From NCBI GenBank assembly GCA_905221605.1, contig CAJNDS010002247.1:362001-426000 (forward strand): a stretch of 64,000 bases of DNA, in the 5' to 3' direction. Both the position numbers and the translations under genes were made by a program. How positions within the stretch are numbered: the first letter of the stretch is position 1; every line of letters starts with the position of its first letter. The notes beneath the pieces were generated by a model that saw only the letters and a list, made by a program, of their open reading frames with translations, ran no database searches and was not told the DNA's origin. This document shows, one piece after another, positions 1 to 9,653 of this stretch. The DNA comes from Symbiodinium natans. Taxonomy: Eukaryota; Sar; Dinophyceae; Suessiales; Symbiodiniaceae.

Positions 1-720
1 CCATGCTTCAGCAAACCCCTCCTCTCGCCCTATCGCCTCTGTTTTTTTTCCTTGTGCCCAAACGGAAAACGAAAACGGGTTCCTTTATATGTTCATTGTC
101 CTTCCTTTTGTTTTTTTATTTCACTGGGAAAAGAACCAGAGAAGAGGAAGATAAGAACGAGAGGTGAGATGAAAACGGCACCATCTTCTCTTTGCCTTAT
201 TTTTGCACCTCCCTCTCCTGTCTTAATTTCTCTTCCACTCTTTTTTCCCATTGCTCTTCCCATAATATTGCATTCCTTTTGATAACTCACAGGAAATTAA
301 AATGGCCTCCTTGTTGTCTCTCCTCTCTCACTTCCCTTTCCCTTCTCTCCTTCTGTTTCCTTTAATTTTAACTGATAAAACACAAGAAAGGAGCTTGTAA
401 AATCAAGCAGTGGAAGGGTAAGCAGAAGGTGACTCCTTGTGCGTGGACCTTTGCCGTACTTCACCATACCCCTCTTTTCGGCCTATCTCTTCGGCTCTTT
501 TCCTAACCCTTCTTCTTTTCATCTTTCTTTTTGTTTTTCTAATTTCGAAAAGACAGAGGGAACGGAGAGATAAGGGAGAGAGGATAGATAAAGAAGAGTA
601 CCATCTTCTTTGCGCCTTGTTTTATCTCTCTTCTATTCTTTTCTTGGCTCTTCCCATGAAAATCGTGTTCCTCTTATCTTTCTCTCCTTCTCTCCCTTCT
701 CTTCTCCTCACGAGAGCCTT
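1..720. repeat. Diverged tandem duplication, pyrimidine-rich, two ~420-bp copies
   Basis: Two C/T-rich stretches, about 1-300 and 437-720, share the same order of words: a start resembling CTTCAsCAwACCCCTC, an A/G-rich block (GAGAGGTGAGATG against GAGAGGATAGATA), then CCATCTTCT at 181 and again at 601, then a CTCTTCCCAT-type end. The offset is about 420 bases with substitutions and small indels. Overlapping open frames (52-282, 437-808) are low-complexity S/L/F/R-rich and are not called as genes. Function unknown. Confidence 0.6.
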
Positions 721-1398
721 CGACTTTAGGATTGAGGAGAAAAAGAGAAGAGAAAAGAGGAACTACCTGGTTCTTGTTCCTGAGGTCTCCATAGTACGGC
801 TGACGTGACAGCAGCGTACCCTCGTGGAAACGTGTATGGCTATAAGAAAACCCGAGTCCCAGCTTCCAAATAGACCCTATTTCAGCCACCCACCCCCCCC
901 CCCCCTTCATGCCCACGCAGGCCGACCTCTGCATCACAGACTGCTGGAAGCTTAGCTCCACCTATAGCGTGGTGGGTTTAGTCTTTCGGGTTGAGAGATC
1001 AGGGTCTAGGGTTCAGGGATGAGGGGTCAGGTTTAGAGTCACTCTGGACCCTTTACAGTCTATGCAATGCTGCCCCAAGCAACACACAAATAGCACCCTA
1101 AGCCCCCAGTGGCACAGATTTAAACAGCGACAATCCAAGCTCGGACCCTCCAATGCTGACACGGCTCCCATGTCACTCGGCTCTGCAAGGGACGACTCCT
1201 GGCAGATGAGCAGCGGTTCTAGTTCTTGGGACTCGGGTGAGGCGTGTTAGTTTTGCAAGCCTGACGGGTCCGGGCTCTGTAGTCGGCTGCAATCCTCAAC
1301 AATCCTCAACCCACAGACAACAGACGGGCCCTGACAGCACGGCTGGATTTTACACTCCCTGCCACGACCCAGGAATTGTACAAGTCAGTCGTAGGAGC
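721..1398. other. Unassigned island with weak coding signal
   Basis: Non-repetitive sequence with a short C-run near 893-905 and a few degenerate telomere-like words (960-1040). A 62-codon plus-strand frame at 1062-1250 is Ser/Gln-rich and matches nothing I recognise. Nothing is called. Confidence 0.3.
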
Positions 1399-1770
1399 TC
1401 GAAGGGCACGTGACACGTGCTATTGCAACTGACAAGCCAGCTGGATGTAGACAGTGATATTTCTATCTTTGTGTAAAGGCCCCGTTCGGGCCATTCACTC
1501 CACCGGCTTGTCTCAAAACCTCCCTGCCTAGCCAACACTGCCTCCGGCAGGCACCATTCCATTTTTTTTGTGTGCCATTTTCGAAGGGCACGTGACACGT
1601 GCTATTGCAACTGACAAGCCAGCTGGATGTAGACAGTGAACTTTCTATCTTTGTGTAAAAGGCTCCGTTCGGGCCATTCACTCCACTGGCTTGTCTCCAA
1701 AACCTCCCTGCCTAGCCAACACGCCATGCCTCCGGCAGGCGCCATTCCATTTTTTTTTGCCATTCCAGCA
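1399..1770. repeat. 182-bp tandem duplication
   Basis: The segment starting GAAGGGCACGTGACACGTGC at 1401 recurs at 1583 and stays nearly identical through the CCTCCGGCAGGC and T-run end. Both copies carry the palindrome CACGTGACACGTG. Differences are few (for example TGATATTTC against TGAACTTTC), so the duplication is recent. Frames across it (1350-1829) simply repeat the same peptide. Confidence 0.9.
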
Positions 1771-2335
1771 TGTGCCGTTGTCAAGCGTCTCCAGCCATCA
1801 TGCCATGTTCTGCCGTGAAGCCATTGCATTCCAGCCTCTCAAGCCGCGTCATGCCATCTTCTGCCGTGAAGCGAAGTCAAGCCTCTGAAGCCGTGATGTC
1901 GTCATCGGAGCCATCCAGCGAAAGCGTGGCGTCCATAGCCCGTGGACCTGTCGCAGGCACGGAAGGTGTACTTGGACTCGAGACAAGGAGCGGCCATGTA
2001 CTTGGACCAGTAGCAGGAAAAGGCGGCGGCAAAGGCGATGTGCTTGGCAGTGTCGCCAGCAACGGCTGTGGATCGTCCAACATAAGACATTGAAAGGGAC
2101 TGGGCCGGAGCAGCAACTCGGACGTCCCGGGGCTGGGCGGGAGCAACGACTCGCGCGTCACGGGAAGAGCGCAGAGAGATGGCCTGATGTTCCCAAGACA
2201 AAGGAGATCAGGCGTCCTGGGCGATCGCGCCCTCCGTTGTGCAGGAGGCATGTCACAAAACGATTGCTGCTCCTCCTCCGGCTGCACTTGTCGCACCTTC
2301 CAGTCGGGAGATGCCATGAGTAGGGGTTTGCCAGG
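1771..2335. other. Possible coding island, strand undecided
   Basis: 1771-1880 contains two imperfect copies of a ~55-bp unit built on CATGCCATsTTCTGCCGTGAAG. From 1877 to 2317 both strands are open for long stretches (146 codons minus, 107 and 77 codons plus), all Ser/Pro/Gly/Arg-rich. Antisense openness at this GC is common, so I do not choose a product. Confidence 0.3.
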
Positions 2336-2339
2336 TCTA

Positions 2340-2660
2340 GAGTTTAGGTTGTTTGGCTTAGGGATTAGGGGCTCGGAGGTAGACCCTAAACCCTAAACCC
2401 GAAGCCCTAAAACTTGAATCCTGAACCCCTCAACCCCTAAGCCCTTCTAACTCGGAGGCCCAAAACCCCAAAACACGAAACCCAGAACCCAAAGTAAACC
2501 CTACTACCCTAGAAGTCTACAGCCTTAACCAACATCCCGGAACCCTAAACCCACAACCCTAAATCCTAAAACCTAAAACGCCATATCCCGCAATACACTA
2601 AATCCAGATCCCAAAACACCAAACCCTCGAATCTAAACCCCAATCCCCCAGAGGCGCGTC
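2340..2660. repeat. Degenerate telomere-type repeats (CCCTAAA)
   Basis: Scattered CCCTAAAC words with many substitutions, mainly in C-rich orientation. Looks like an old, decayed array; no open frame of interest. Confidence 0.7.
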
Positions 2661-3135
2661 CCAGTCTGCATAGGCCCGCTCGGCGCGAAACGTGGCACGA
2701 TAGTGAGCACAGTCGGCATAATCGTCCGGCTCCATCATGGGCTCCTGGGATTTAAGAAGATTACTATGGATGGTGTGTCTTGTTTAGGCTGCTGTGATAG
2801 TGCTCTCCACGACACACGTGTAGAAAGATAGATTTCCAATGCATAAGGGGCACATCCTCCAAGCAAGGCGTGGGCCCGACCACAGCAGTCATATTAGGGT
2901 TGGCCCGAAATGGAAGGCAAGACGGAGATCGGGACCGGGCATCGGCACGGTCAGCCATGGCTGGCAGGCAAAAACGGACCCGAAGATCACAATCAAGTGC
3001 GAGGAGATGAGAGCAAATGTGACACATTGTGTATTCAACCCCTTCCCCTGGCCAAATGCCTCTTTCGCTCTTTCGAGCCACGCGCCGTGGAGGCAAAACA
3101 AGCGATTGACCAGGAGGGTTGCTGCTTGACACAAA
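2661..3135. other. Unique island, open on both strands
   Basis: About 470 bp with 80-122-codon frames on both strands (minus 2764-3132; plus 2839-3129 and 2910-3245). Amino-acid composition is not decisive and I see no family motif. Could hold an exon; unassigned. Confidence 0.3.
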
Positions 3136-3166
3136 GCCTTAAACCCTCAACCCCAACCCTATACCC

Positions 3167-4150
3167 TGGTCGAGGCCTGTCTCTGTGCAGGAGCTGGGCT
3201 TTCAGTCAGGGCAGCCTGACCAGAGCGGGCGGACAAAACAGTTAGGGTGTCGGGTTTAGGGTAAAGTGCTGAAGTATCTGGAACATTCTGGAACCTTTGA
3301 GTCCATGCTTGAGGCTTGCTCTCTAGAATAAACCCTGAAGTCTAAACCGTAAGATGACCTTAAACCCTCGACCCTAAACCCTAATCGATGGTTGAGTGTT
3401 TACACATCAACCCTAAACCCTCAACCTGAGACCCTGGACCTTAAACCCAACCCTCACCCTAAACCTGGCGAGGGTAGAGTGCTTGTGTTTCTGGAACGTT
3501 ACACTCCCTGGGACTCTGATAGTGAAACTCCGTGCAAAAGGGGTTTGCAGTCTAAACCCTAAACCCTAGCACCTAAGCCCTGGACCCGAACCTAGACCCT
3601 AAGTCTTAAACACTAACCCTAAACCCTGGTCGATGCCTGGGACTGTGCAGCAACAAGGTCTTTCTGGGAAGCAGCCTGAGAAGGCCGGGAGTAAGAGGCG
3701 GTAAGGGTTTGGGGATGAGTGCCTGAATAACTGCAACCTCAATCACACGGTCTCATGAAACCCGGTGCTTCGGGCTTAGTCGCTAACTCTCGCACAAGGC
3801 TGGCAAGGTTCGTTGGTCTACCGTTGCTCTGTGTAGGGTTTAGGGCTTGGAGTCTAAACCACACTCTGAACCTTAGACCCTAGACCTTAACCAGAGGAAA
3901 TTGTGAGGGTCTACGGTTTAGGGTGGGGCGCTTTCTTTTTCTGGAACGTCTAACTCCGTGGGACTCTGGCAGTGGAGCCTTGTGCTAAGGGTTTGCGGCA
4001 TAAACGAAAACCCTAAACCCAAACACCTAAACCCTGGACCCCAAACCTAAAACCCTAAATCCTCGATCCTGAGCCCTGGTCGATGCCTGGGTCTCTGCAG
4101 GAGCTGGCTCTGCCTGACCAGGCCGGGCAAACGAAGTGGCGTCGGGGGAG
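3167..4150. repeat. Higher-order repeat, three ~450-bp copies
   Basis: A block beginning CCCTGGTCGAkGCCTGkSwCTGTGCAG appears near 3167, 3625 and 4074 (spacings about 458 and 449). Each is followed or preceded by a second block, CTGGAAC...CCGTGGGACTCTG, near 3280, 3492 and 3941. Degenerate CCCTAAA and TTTAGGG words lie between. The nested period resembles subtelomeric satellite. Confidence 0.7.
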
Positions 4151-4372
4151 TCTGTGGGGGGGGAGAGGTTCAGAGTTCAGGGTTTTTAGGGTCTGGTGTT
4201 TAGGTTTTCCTGGAAATGGATTCTACCGGAAAGCTTGGGCAAGATGACCCGAGCCTCCACAGCAGTGCCATAATCACCCATGGCACGCGCCTGAGACCTC
4301 AATTCTTCCGGCACCTGCAGCCAGGGATCTGGAGCAGATTGGAGCAGACACGAGGGGAAAGGGTGGGTGGAG

Positions 4373-4729
4373 CTAAGAGCCCCGCTCTGCCAGTGTGATG
4401 CTTGTCCGCCCAGTCATTCGCCTGCCAGCACGAACCAATAGGACCATTAGGACTTCTCCGCTGAGTGCACCGACATAGGAAAAAAAAAGCCTGGGTCTTC
4501 GATTTGAAAGTGGGCGACTCGACGCCGTCCCCAGTCCAGCTGTAGTAGACTCGGCAATGCACAGAGACAAGGGGAGAAGAAGCACAAAAACGACAAGTAC
4601 CGAACACAGCCACAGCATGAATTTGGGTCGAGGGGCAATCGTGACGATTGCCCGCAAGATTGGTTCTGTACACCACAGACCACCCCATGGCTGTGCAAAG
4701 AGGCTTGCAGGAACCCCTGAAACACACAC
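4373..4729 (-). CDS. Candidate gene fragment with signal-anchor-like N-terminus
   Basis: The minus frame at 4373-4729 is 118 codons. An internal Met near 4620 is followed by a strongly hydrophobic stretch (MLWLCSVLVVFVLLLPLSLC) and then by Ser/Thr/Arg-rich sequence, the layout of a secretory signal or membrane anchor. A competing minus frame (4299-4754) is Cys-rich downstream of the same point, so a short intron or frameshift near 4500 is possible. No family recognised. Confidence 0.35.
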   Translation of the reverse strand: MCVSGVPASLFAQPWGGLWCTEPILRAIVTIAPRPKFMLWLCSVLVVFVLLLPLSLCIAESTTAGLGTASSRPLSNRRPRLFFSYVGALSGEVLMVLLVRAGRRMTGRTSITLAERGS

Positions 4730-4754
4730 CAGTGATGCGGCGAACTGCTGTCAC

Positions 4755-5300
4755 TGCTTTCTTGCACTCTCTTGCTGCCTGATGATTTCGTTTTTTTGGG
4801 TTGAGGTTTTTTTTGGGATGGAGGGTTTTTAGGGTTTGGGGCTCGTAGGCTATAAGTTTTTTGGGATGTAAGGTTCATTTGGGGGGTTTTGAGTACACCG
4901 TATCGAGCCTCGCTGTTCCGGAGCGCCAGAATCGTCAGCTTTTAGGGGAGAGGTTTAGGGGTTTGGAGATGTCTGGGCTTTGCCAGCCTGTGTTCGGGCT
5001 GAGGCCGATCGCAGGCTCAAAGAGCTTATCAAATGCCATGGCACTCTGCACAACCCCCCCCCCCTCTTCTGAGCTTATTTTGGTGACCGACATGGAGAAA
5101 TCACAAACCAACATAATAAAGGACAGATGGCCTCTGCAGGCCCTTCTGTCCATTATTTGCCTTCTGTTTCTGATCCCTAGGACTCCCTAGGAAATCCCCA
5201 GTATTTCCATCGAGACGAATGGGGGGGTCCATGAACCCGTAAAAAAGGCCAGTTTTAAAGGCCATATGGACCTAGGTCCTGGCCCTGTCCTTTTTTTAGT
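4755..5300. other. Unassigned island
   Basis: Contains a T/G-rich stretch (4790-4880) and then mixed sequence open on both strands (plus 4861-5190; minus 4935-5153). Nothing distinctive beyond a short C-run at 5055-5064. Confidence 0.3.
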
Positions 5301-5340
5301 GGTGGGGGATCCTAAACCCTACCCTACACCTCGAGAAACC

Positions 5341-5417
5341 CGGAACCCAAAACCCTAAACCCTAAACCCTAAACCCTAAACCCTAAACCCTAAACCCTAA
5401 ACCCTAAACCCTAAACC
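5341..5417 (-). repeat. Interstitial telomere array (CCCTAAA)
   Basis: About ten perfect CCCTAAA units. It faces a TTTAGGG array at 5538 across a ~120-bp island, so the two arrays form a large inverted pair. Confidence 0.95.
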
Positions 5418-5537
5418 GGAACAAGCTGCCTAAAGCATGCAGCCCAGACTCCCATGCTGCACGGCGGTCTTGAAACTCCTTGTGCTCTGTGGGGGGGCTT
5501 TCGGATTTAAGGGTTCTAGGGCTCAGGAGCTTGGGGG

Positions 5538-5650
5538 TTTAGGGTTTAGGGTTTAGGGTTTAGGGTTTAGGGTTTAGGGTTTAGGGTTTAGGGTTTAGGG
5601 TTTAGGGTTTAGGGTTTAGGGTTTAGGGTTTAGGGTTTAGGGTTTAGGGC
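5538..5650 (+). repeat. Interstitial telomere array (TTTAGGG)
   Basis: About fifteen perfect TTTAGGG units, inverted relative to the array at 5341-5417. Confidence 0.95.
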
Positions 5651-5739
5651 TCGGTGCACACCACCACGCAAGGCGTGCGTGGAGGTGCACGCCCTGGTTC
5701 AACGCTCCCTCCCAACCCACCCACCCACATCAAGAAGAG

Positions 5740-5950
5740 AACCGAATAGAATAGAATACAATAGAATAGAATGAATAGCATGGCATAGAACAGAATAGCA
5801 TAGAATTGAATTGAATTGAACTGAATTGAAGAATAGAATTAGAATAGAATAGAATAAGCATAGAATAGAATAGAATAGAACAGAATAGAATAGAATAAAA
5901 TAGAATAGAACGAAATAGAACAGAAAAGAATAGCATGGAATAAACCAGAA
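5740..5950. repeat. Pentanucleotide microsatellite (TAGAA)n
   Basis: Imperfect TAGAA repeats with TTGAA variants at 5800-5830. The minus-strand frames here (LFYSILFYS type) are repeat translations, not genes. Confidence 0.9.
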
Positions 5951-5959
5951 TAACAATTT

Positions 5960-6530
5960 AAAAATAATATACAGTATATCATCTCAACCTTGTGATGGCC
6001 ACACAACCATCCGCGCTATTTGCTAGCTATTAGCATCTCGAACGTGTCTGCAAAACTGCTGACTGTTATCAGCTAGCTAGCTACTGGCGCTGGTTACATG
6101 AACTCTTCCCAAGCCAACAAAGCGGCCAATGGCAGACTATTTCCAGGCGCACTTGCGAATAGTCTGCGATTCGCATGGGTAACTATGGGGCCCAGTCGAC
6201 GTTGTGGGCTTTAGGCCTTGTACAGCAAATAAGGTGTCTGGTTGGCGCGCCGAGGGGCGGTTGCTGGGGGCGGGGGGGGGTTGATGGGGGGGGCAGGCTT
6301 CAAATCTATGACTCAAGGGTTTGGGGTTTGGGGCTCTAGGGGTTTAAAGGCTTCAGGCTTCGAATTTTCCCGCAGTATGATGGAGAATTTTGGGATGTTG
6401 GGGATATAAAAAAAGAATCATCCGGTACAACCCCGAATAATCCGCTTTAGTCCAAAACAGTGCGGTATAGACGAAGGAATTGTGAACCCCAGGTGCCTCA
6501 TCAATTACAGCTCATACGGCTTAGGGAATA
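5960..6530. other. Unique island, no gene seen
   Basis: Mixed sequence with an AT-rich start, GCTAGCTAGCTA near 6073, and a G-rich tract 6255-6295. A short A/T-rich segment at 6405-6500 may be remnant element DNA. No supported coding signal. Confidence 0.3.
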
Positions 6531-6535
6531 GGGCA

Positions 6536-6612
6536 GAGGGGGGGAGGGGGGGGGAGGGGGGAGGTGGGTGGGGGGCTGGGGGGGGGGAGCTGTGGGAAGG
6601 GGGGGGAGGTTA
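6536..6612 (+). repeat. G-rich tract
   Basis: GGGGAGG and GGGGTGG runs over ~75 bp; a possible G-quadruplex former. Confidence 0.8.
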
Positions 6613-7106
6613 ATGAGTTCTGCTTGAGGTTTACCAGCTTACGTCCAGGCGTGTTGTCCTTAGACCCTAAACCCTAAACCCTAAACTTTGAATGGTTTCA
6701 GGATTTGGGGCGGGTGGTCTCGGCACCGTCACAAACTAACTGATGTTACAAGGGGAAAACGGACCAGCATATGAACACCCTGAACCGGAAAGTTATCATA
6801 TCCCAATACCGACAAGCTTCTGAAGCAGGTTCGCCCGCTCAAGAGATCGGAAATCACAATCTTGCCCGGCACTGAGATCATAAGCCTTGGCCGGAGCCTA
6901 GTTAAATGCGGGCCCTTGTTTTTTGCACATCTCGGGAGGTTTCGGTATCACCTATAGAACCTAGGCCTAGACCTAAACCCTAAACCCTAAACCCTAAACA
7001 CTACACTTCAGGGTTTTGGGTACTCAGCGTTCCTAGAGTTTTGCCTCGGCATGTGCCAGGCGTGGCCGCACATCGGGCAGAGATGCAAACCCTAAACCCT
7101 CAACCT

Positions 7107-7209
7107 ATAGGGTATACTCCCCTTAGAACCTGAATAAAAACAATGGTTTGATATCCTCTTGGGTTTATATAAACCAAAATTAAAAAACTCACAAGGGGAA
7201 TATAATAGG
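7107..7209. mobile_element. Introner-like inverted-repeat element, copy 1
   Basis: The same family as the intron of the sulfotransferase gene (10155-10266). Shared order: TATACTCCnCTTAGAACC, then a near-identical AATAAAAACAA, then ATCCTCTTGGGTT, then A-rich sequence, ending in AAGGGGrATATA. The ends are inverted relative to each other. ATAGG at 7107-7111 and 7205-7209 looks like a 5-bp target duplication. No coding capacity. Confidence 0.75.
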
Positions 7210-7313
7210 CTGCAGGGTCGCGGGCACAAAGTTAAGGGTTGAACGGGTTCCAAGGAAAATGTCGGCAACATTGGCGACTGAAGGTCGGAGTCTAAGCCTC
7301 ATAAACCCTAAAC

Positions 7314-7467
7314 GCTATGCCCAGGCAAAGCCCAGAAGCATGGAGGCACGCGTCGGAATCCTGGAGCGCCGGTGGGTTCATGTCCAAGTCGCAGCTCGGA
7401 TCCGCCATTCTGTGATGGCTGGGCGCTTCCACTGCCAACAGCCACTGTCGCAACATGGCGACCTGGG
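7314..7467 (-). CDS. Candidate exon
   Basis: The minus frame opens after ACGCAG at 7468-7473 and runs through Met-Leu-Arg-Gln-Trp to a donor GTTTAGG at 7313. It is about 50 codons with mixed helical composition (Leu, Ala, Asp, Cys). An overlapping plus frame (7259-7477) is Arg-rich and less convincing. The introner copy at 7107-7209 lies just beyond its 3' end. Confidence 0.4.
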
Positions 7468-7550
7468 CTGCGTTTAGGGTTCAGGGTTTAGGGTTTAGGG
7501 TTTAGGGTCTAGGGTGTTTAGGGTCTAGGGTTTTTGGGGTGTTAGTCTAG

Positions 7551-7625
7551 TATACTTATAGAGGGACCCTTAGGGAATACTACTAGTAATTCTTCCGATC
7601 CCTATAGTACGTTTTGCCAGAACCC
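7551..7625. mobile_element. Short repeated element, family B copy 1
   Basis: Shares TAGTATACTTA, AGGGAATACT, TAGTA and TTCCGAyCCCT in the same order and spacing with 39585-39665. It has weakly inverted ends (TAGTATAC against GTACTATA). Non-coding. Confidence 0.6.
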
Positions 7626-7629
7626 TCGG

Positions 7630-8160
7630 CTGATTACCTTCCGACTCTGCCCTAGAGTCTCCTTGGGTAGTTCCACGGTCCCTTAGTAAACCCTAAACCC
7701 TAAACCCTGAAACCTAAACCCTTAACAGGGGACCCCTTATATACCCTACAGAACCCGAGGGCCCATCAGAACCCTTTAAAGGAGGTAAGGGACCATATTA
7801 AGGGCCCATGAAACTACCCTATGAGAGTGCAACAAATCACCTGTCAAGGAGGTTGGGGGATTTCGGGTATGAATTCGGGCCGAAGGAGACCCTTTCGCCT
7901 CGGCCTCCGCCTGCTACACCCTAAAGCTCAGCCACCCTAAACCCTAAACCGTAAAGCTGGCGCAGCCGGAACGCAAGAGATCCCTTGATAGACCGGCACG
8001 CGGACGTCACCTGAGTTGGTCTCTGAAACCGTCTAGGAGTCGCGGGCGCTTGGGTTTAGGGTTTCAGGGTTCAGGGTTTAGGGTTTAAAGTTTAGGGTTT
8101 AGGGTTTAGGGTTTAAAGTTTAGGGTTTAGGCTTGGGGTGTGCGGCAGTAACCTCCCTCC
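7630..8160. other. Island plus degenerate telomere repeats
   Basis: Contains AT-rich element-like segments (7725-7815), short CCCTAAA runs at 7685-7725 and TTTAGGG runs at 8055-8135. No frame with supporting splice signals was found. Confidence 0.3.
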
Positions 8161-8166
8161 AAGCCA

Positions 8167-8282
8167 TCAGATGTTCTGAAGGACAGCAAGCATCCGAAAG
8201 GCCAATCGAGCCACCCTTGAAACGATGACGTCGCCGCGCCAAGCGCGCACCTCTGTGCCGAAGCACCACTTTCCTGTGATCG
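8167..8282 (-). CDS. Candidate terminal exon
   Basis: After the acceptor CTCTGCAG (8283-8290) the minus strand is open for 37 codons and then stops at TGA (8167-8169). Composition is protein-like, with alternating Val/Arg/Ala and Trp residues. No known domain. Confidence 0.4.
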
Positions 8283-8739
8283 CTGCAGAGTTGGGGAGCT
8301 CATAACTTAGCCCCTGGAATCCTAAAGCCTAGGGTCTGGGGTGTAGGGTTTGGGGGTTTAGGGTGCAGGGTGCGGAGATGGTGTAGAGAAGCCGGGAGGT
8401 TGTAAAGAGCACCTTTTGAATTGTGTTAGTGTTGTGCCTCAAGACATGGCCACAAGATCTGGCTGCGCAAGTGAAAAGGGTAGACCCGAAGGGTTGAGGG
8501 TCGGGGGTGTTGGGTTTATTTGATATTACCCTTCATAAGGAAGCCTTTTTTGGGGACCTTAGCAATTAGTAGATGAATTTAAGGTTCGGTTGGTTAAGCT
8601 TCTCTTTAGGTTAACAGGCTTAGCAGGTTTAGGCTTACGATGCGGTTGTGCTGTTGGCTTAGGCCAGGTAAGCCCACACTGGACCCCCCCTTAGCCTGGC
8701 TGGTCCCCATTCAGGGTTGGTGTGCTTGGATTTCAATCC

Positions 8740-8827
8740 TACAAATCCCTAACCCTAAACCCTAAACCCTAGACCCTAAACCCGGTAACCCTAAACCCTA
8801 AACCCTCAACCCTAAACCCTAAACCCT
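8740..8827 (-). repeat. Interstitial telomere array (CCCTAAA)
   Basis: CCCTAAA units interrupted by CCCTAGA and CCCTCAA variants. A second short array lies at 9032-9077. Confidence 0.9.
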
Positions 8828-9195
8828 AGAGGGGTGGTATCCCTTGTTTCTTCTCCCCTTGTTGGTTGCCCCGTCTAGGGCCTAGGGTTCAGGGCGACAC
8901 CCTGTGAAGCCCTAAACCCTGTGAAGCCCTAAGCCCAAAAAACCCCGAAGCCCGAATTTAGGGTATAGGGTTTAGGATCAGGGTGATTATTCTCCGAAAA
9001 ACTGTTCGTCTCGATAGAGTTTCATTTGGCTTACCCTAAACCCTAAACCCTAAACCCTAAACCCTAAACCCTAAACCCGCCTGCTTTCTGGAGAAACATA
9101 AGGAAAGAGTCTTGGGATCCCTTCATCTTACTCCCCTAGAAACCTCTCCTATATGGTTGCGCCCCGGCGCCCCCCCCCCCCCCCCCGCCGTGGTG

Positions 9196-9412
9196 TAGGG
9201 TTTAGGGTTTAGGGTTTAGGGTTGAGGGTTGAGGGTTGAGGGCTTGGGGTTTGTTTAGGGTTTATTTAGGATTTAGGGCTTAGGGCTTAGGGTTTAGGGT
9301 TTAGGGTTTAGGGTTTAGGGTTTAGGGTTTAGGGTTTAGGGTTTTACGGTTTACGGTTTAGGGTTTAGGGTTTAGGGTTTAGGGTTTAGGGTTTAGGGTT
9401 TAGAGTTTAAGG
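9196..9412 (+). repeat. Interstitial telomere array (TTTAGGG), downstream of the sulfotransferase gene
   Basis: About 215 bp of TTTAGGG with TTGAGGG and TTTACGG variants, preceded by a C-run at 9172-9186. It ends about 240 bp beyond the stop codon of the 9654-10736 gene. Confidence 0.95.
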
Positions 9413-9653
9413 TTCACGGTCCCCCCAAAACCCAATTGCATCCTGACATGCACAGGTAAGCCCGGAACCTTCCTCAGGCAAAACCGGCTTCTCCAGGCAT
9501 CCAGGTTCAAAGGCCCCAGGAGCCTGCCCCCACTCCCAATCGCCAAGAGTTTATGAGAGTTTAAGGGTTCAGAGAGAAGATCCATAAACCACCAGCGGCC
9601 CAAAAGACACAAACCATTTGGCCCATGTCTCGTCTTTTTCCCACCGAGCTGTC

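Noticed and set aside
5699-5956. LFYSILFYS reading frames
   Set aside because: Translation of a TAGAA microsatellite.
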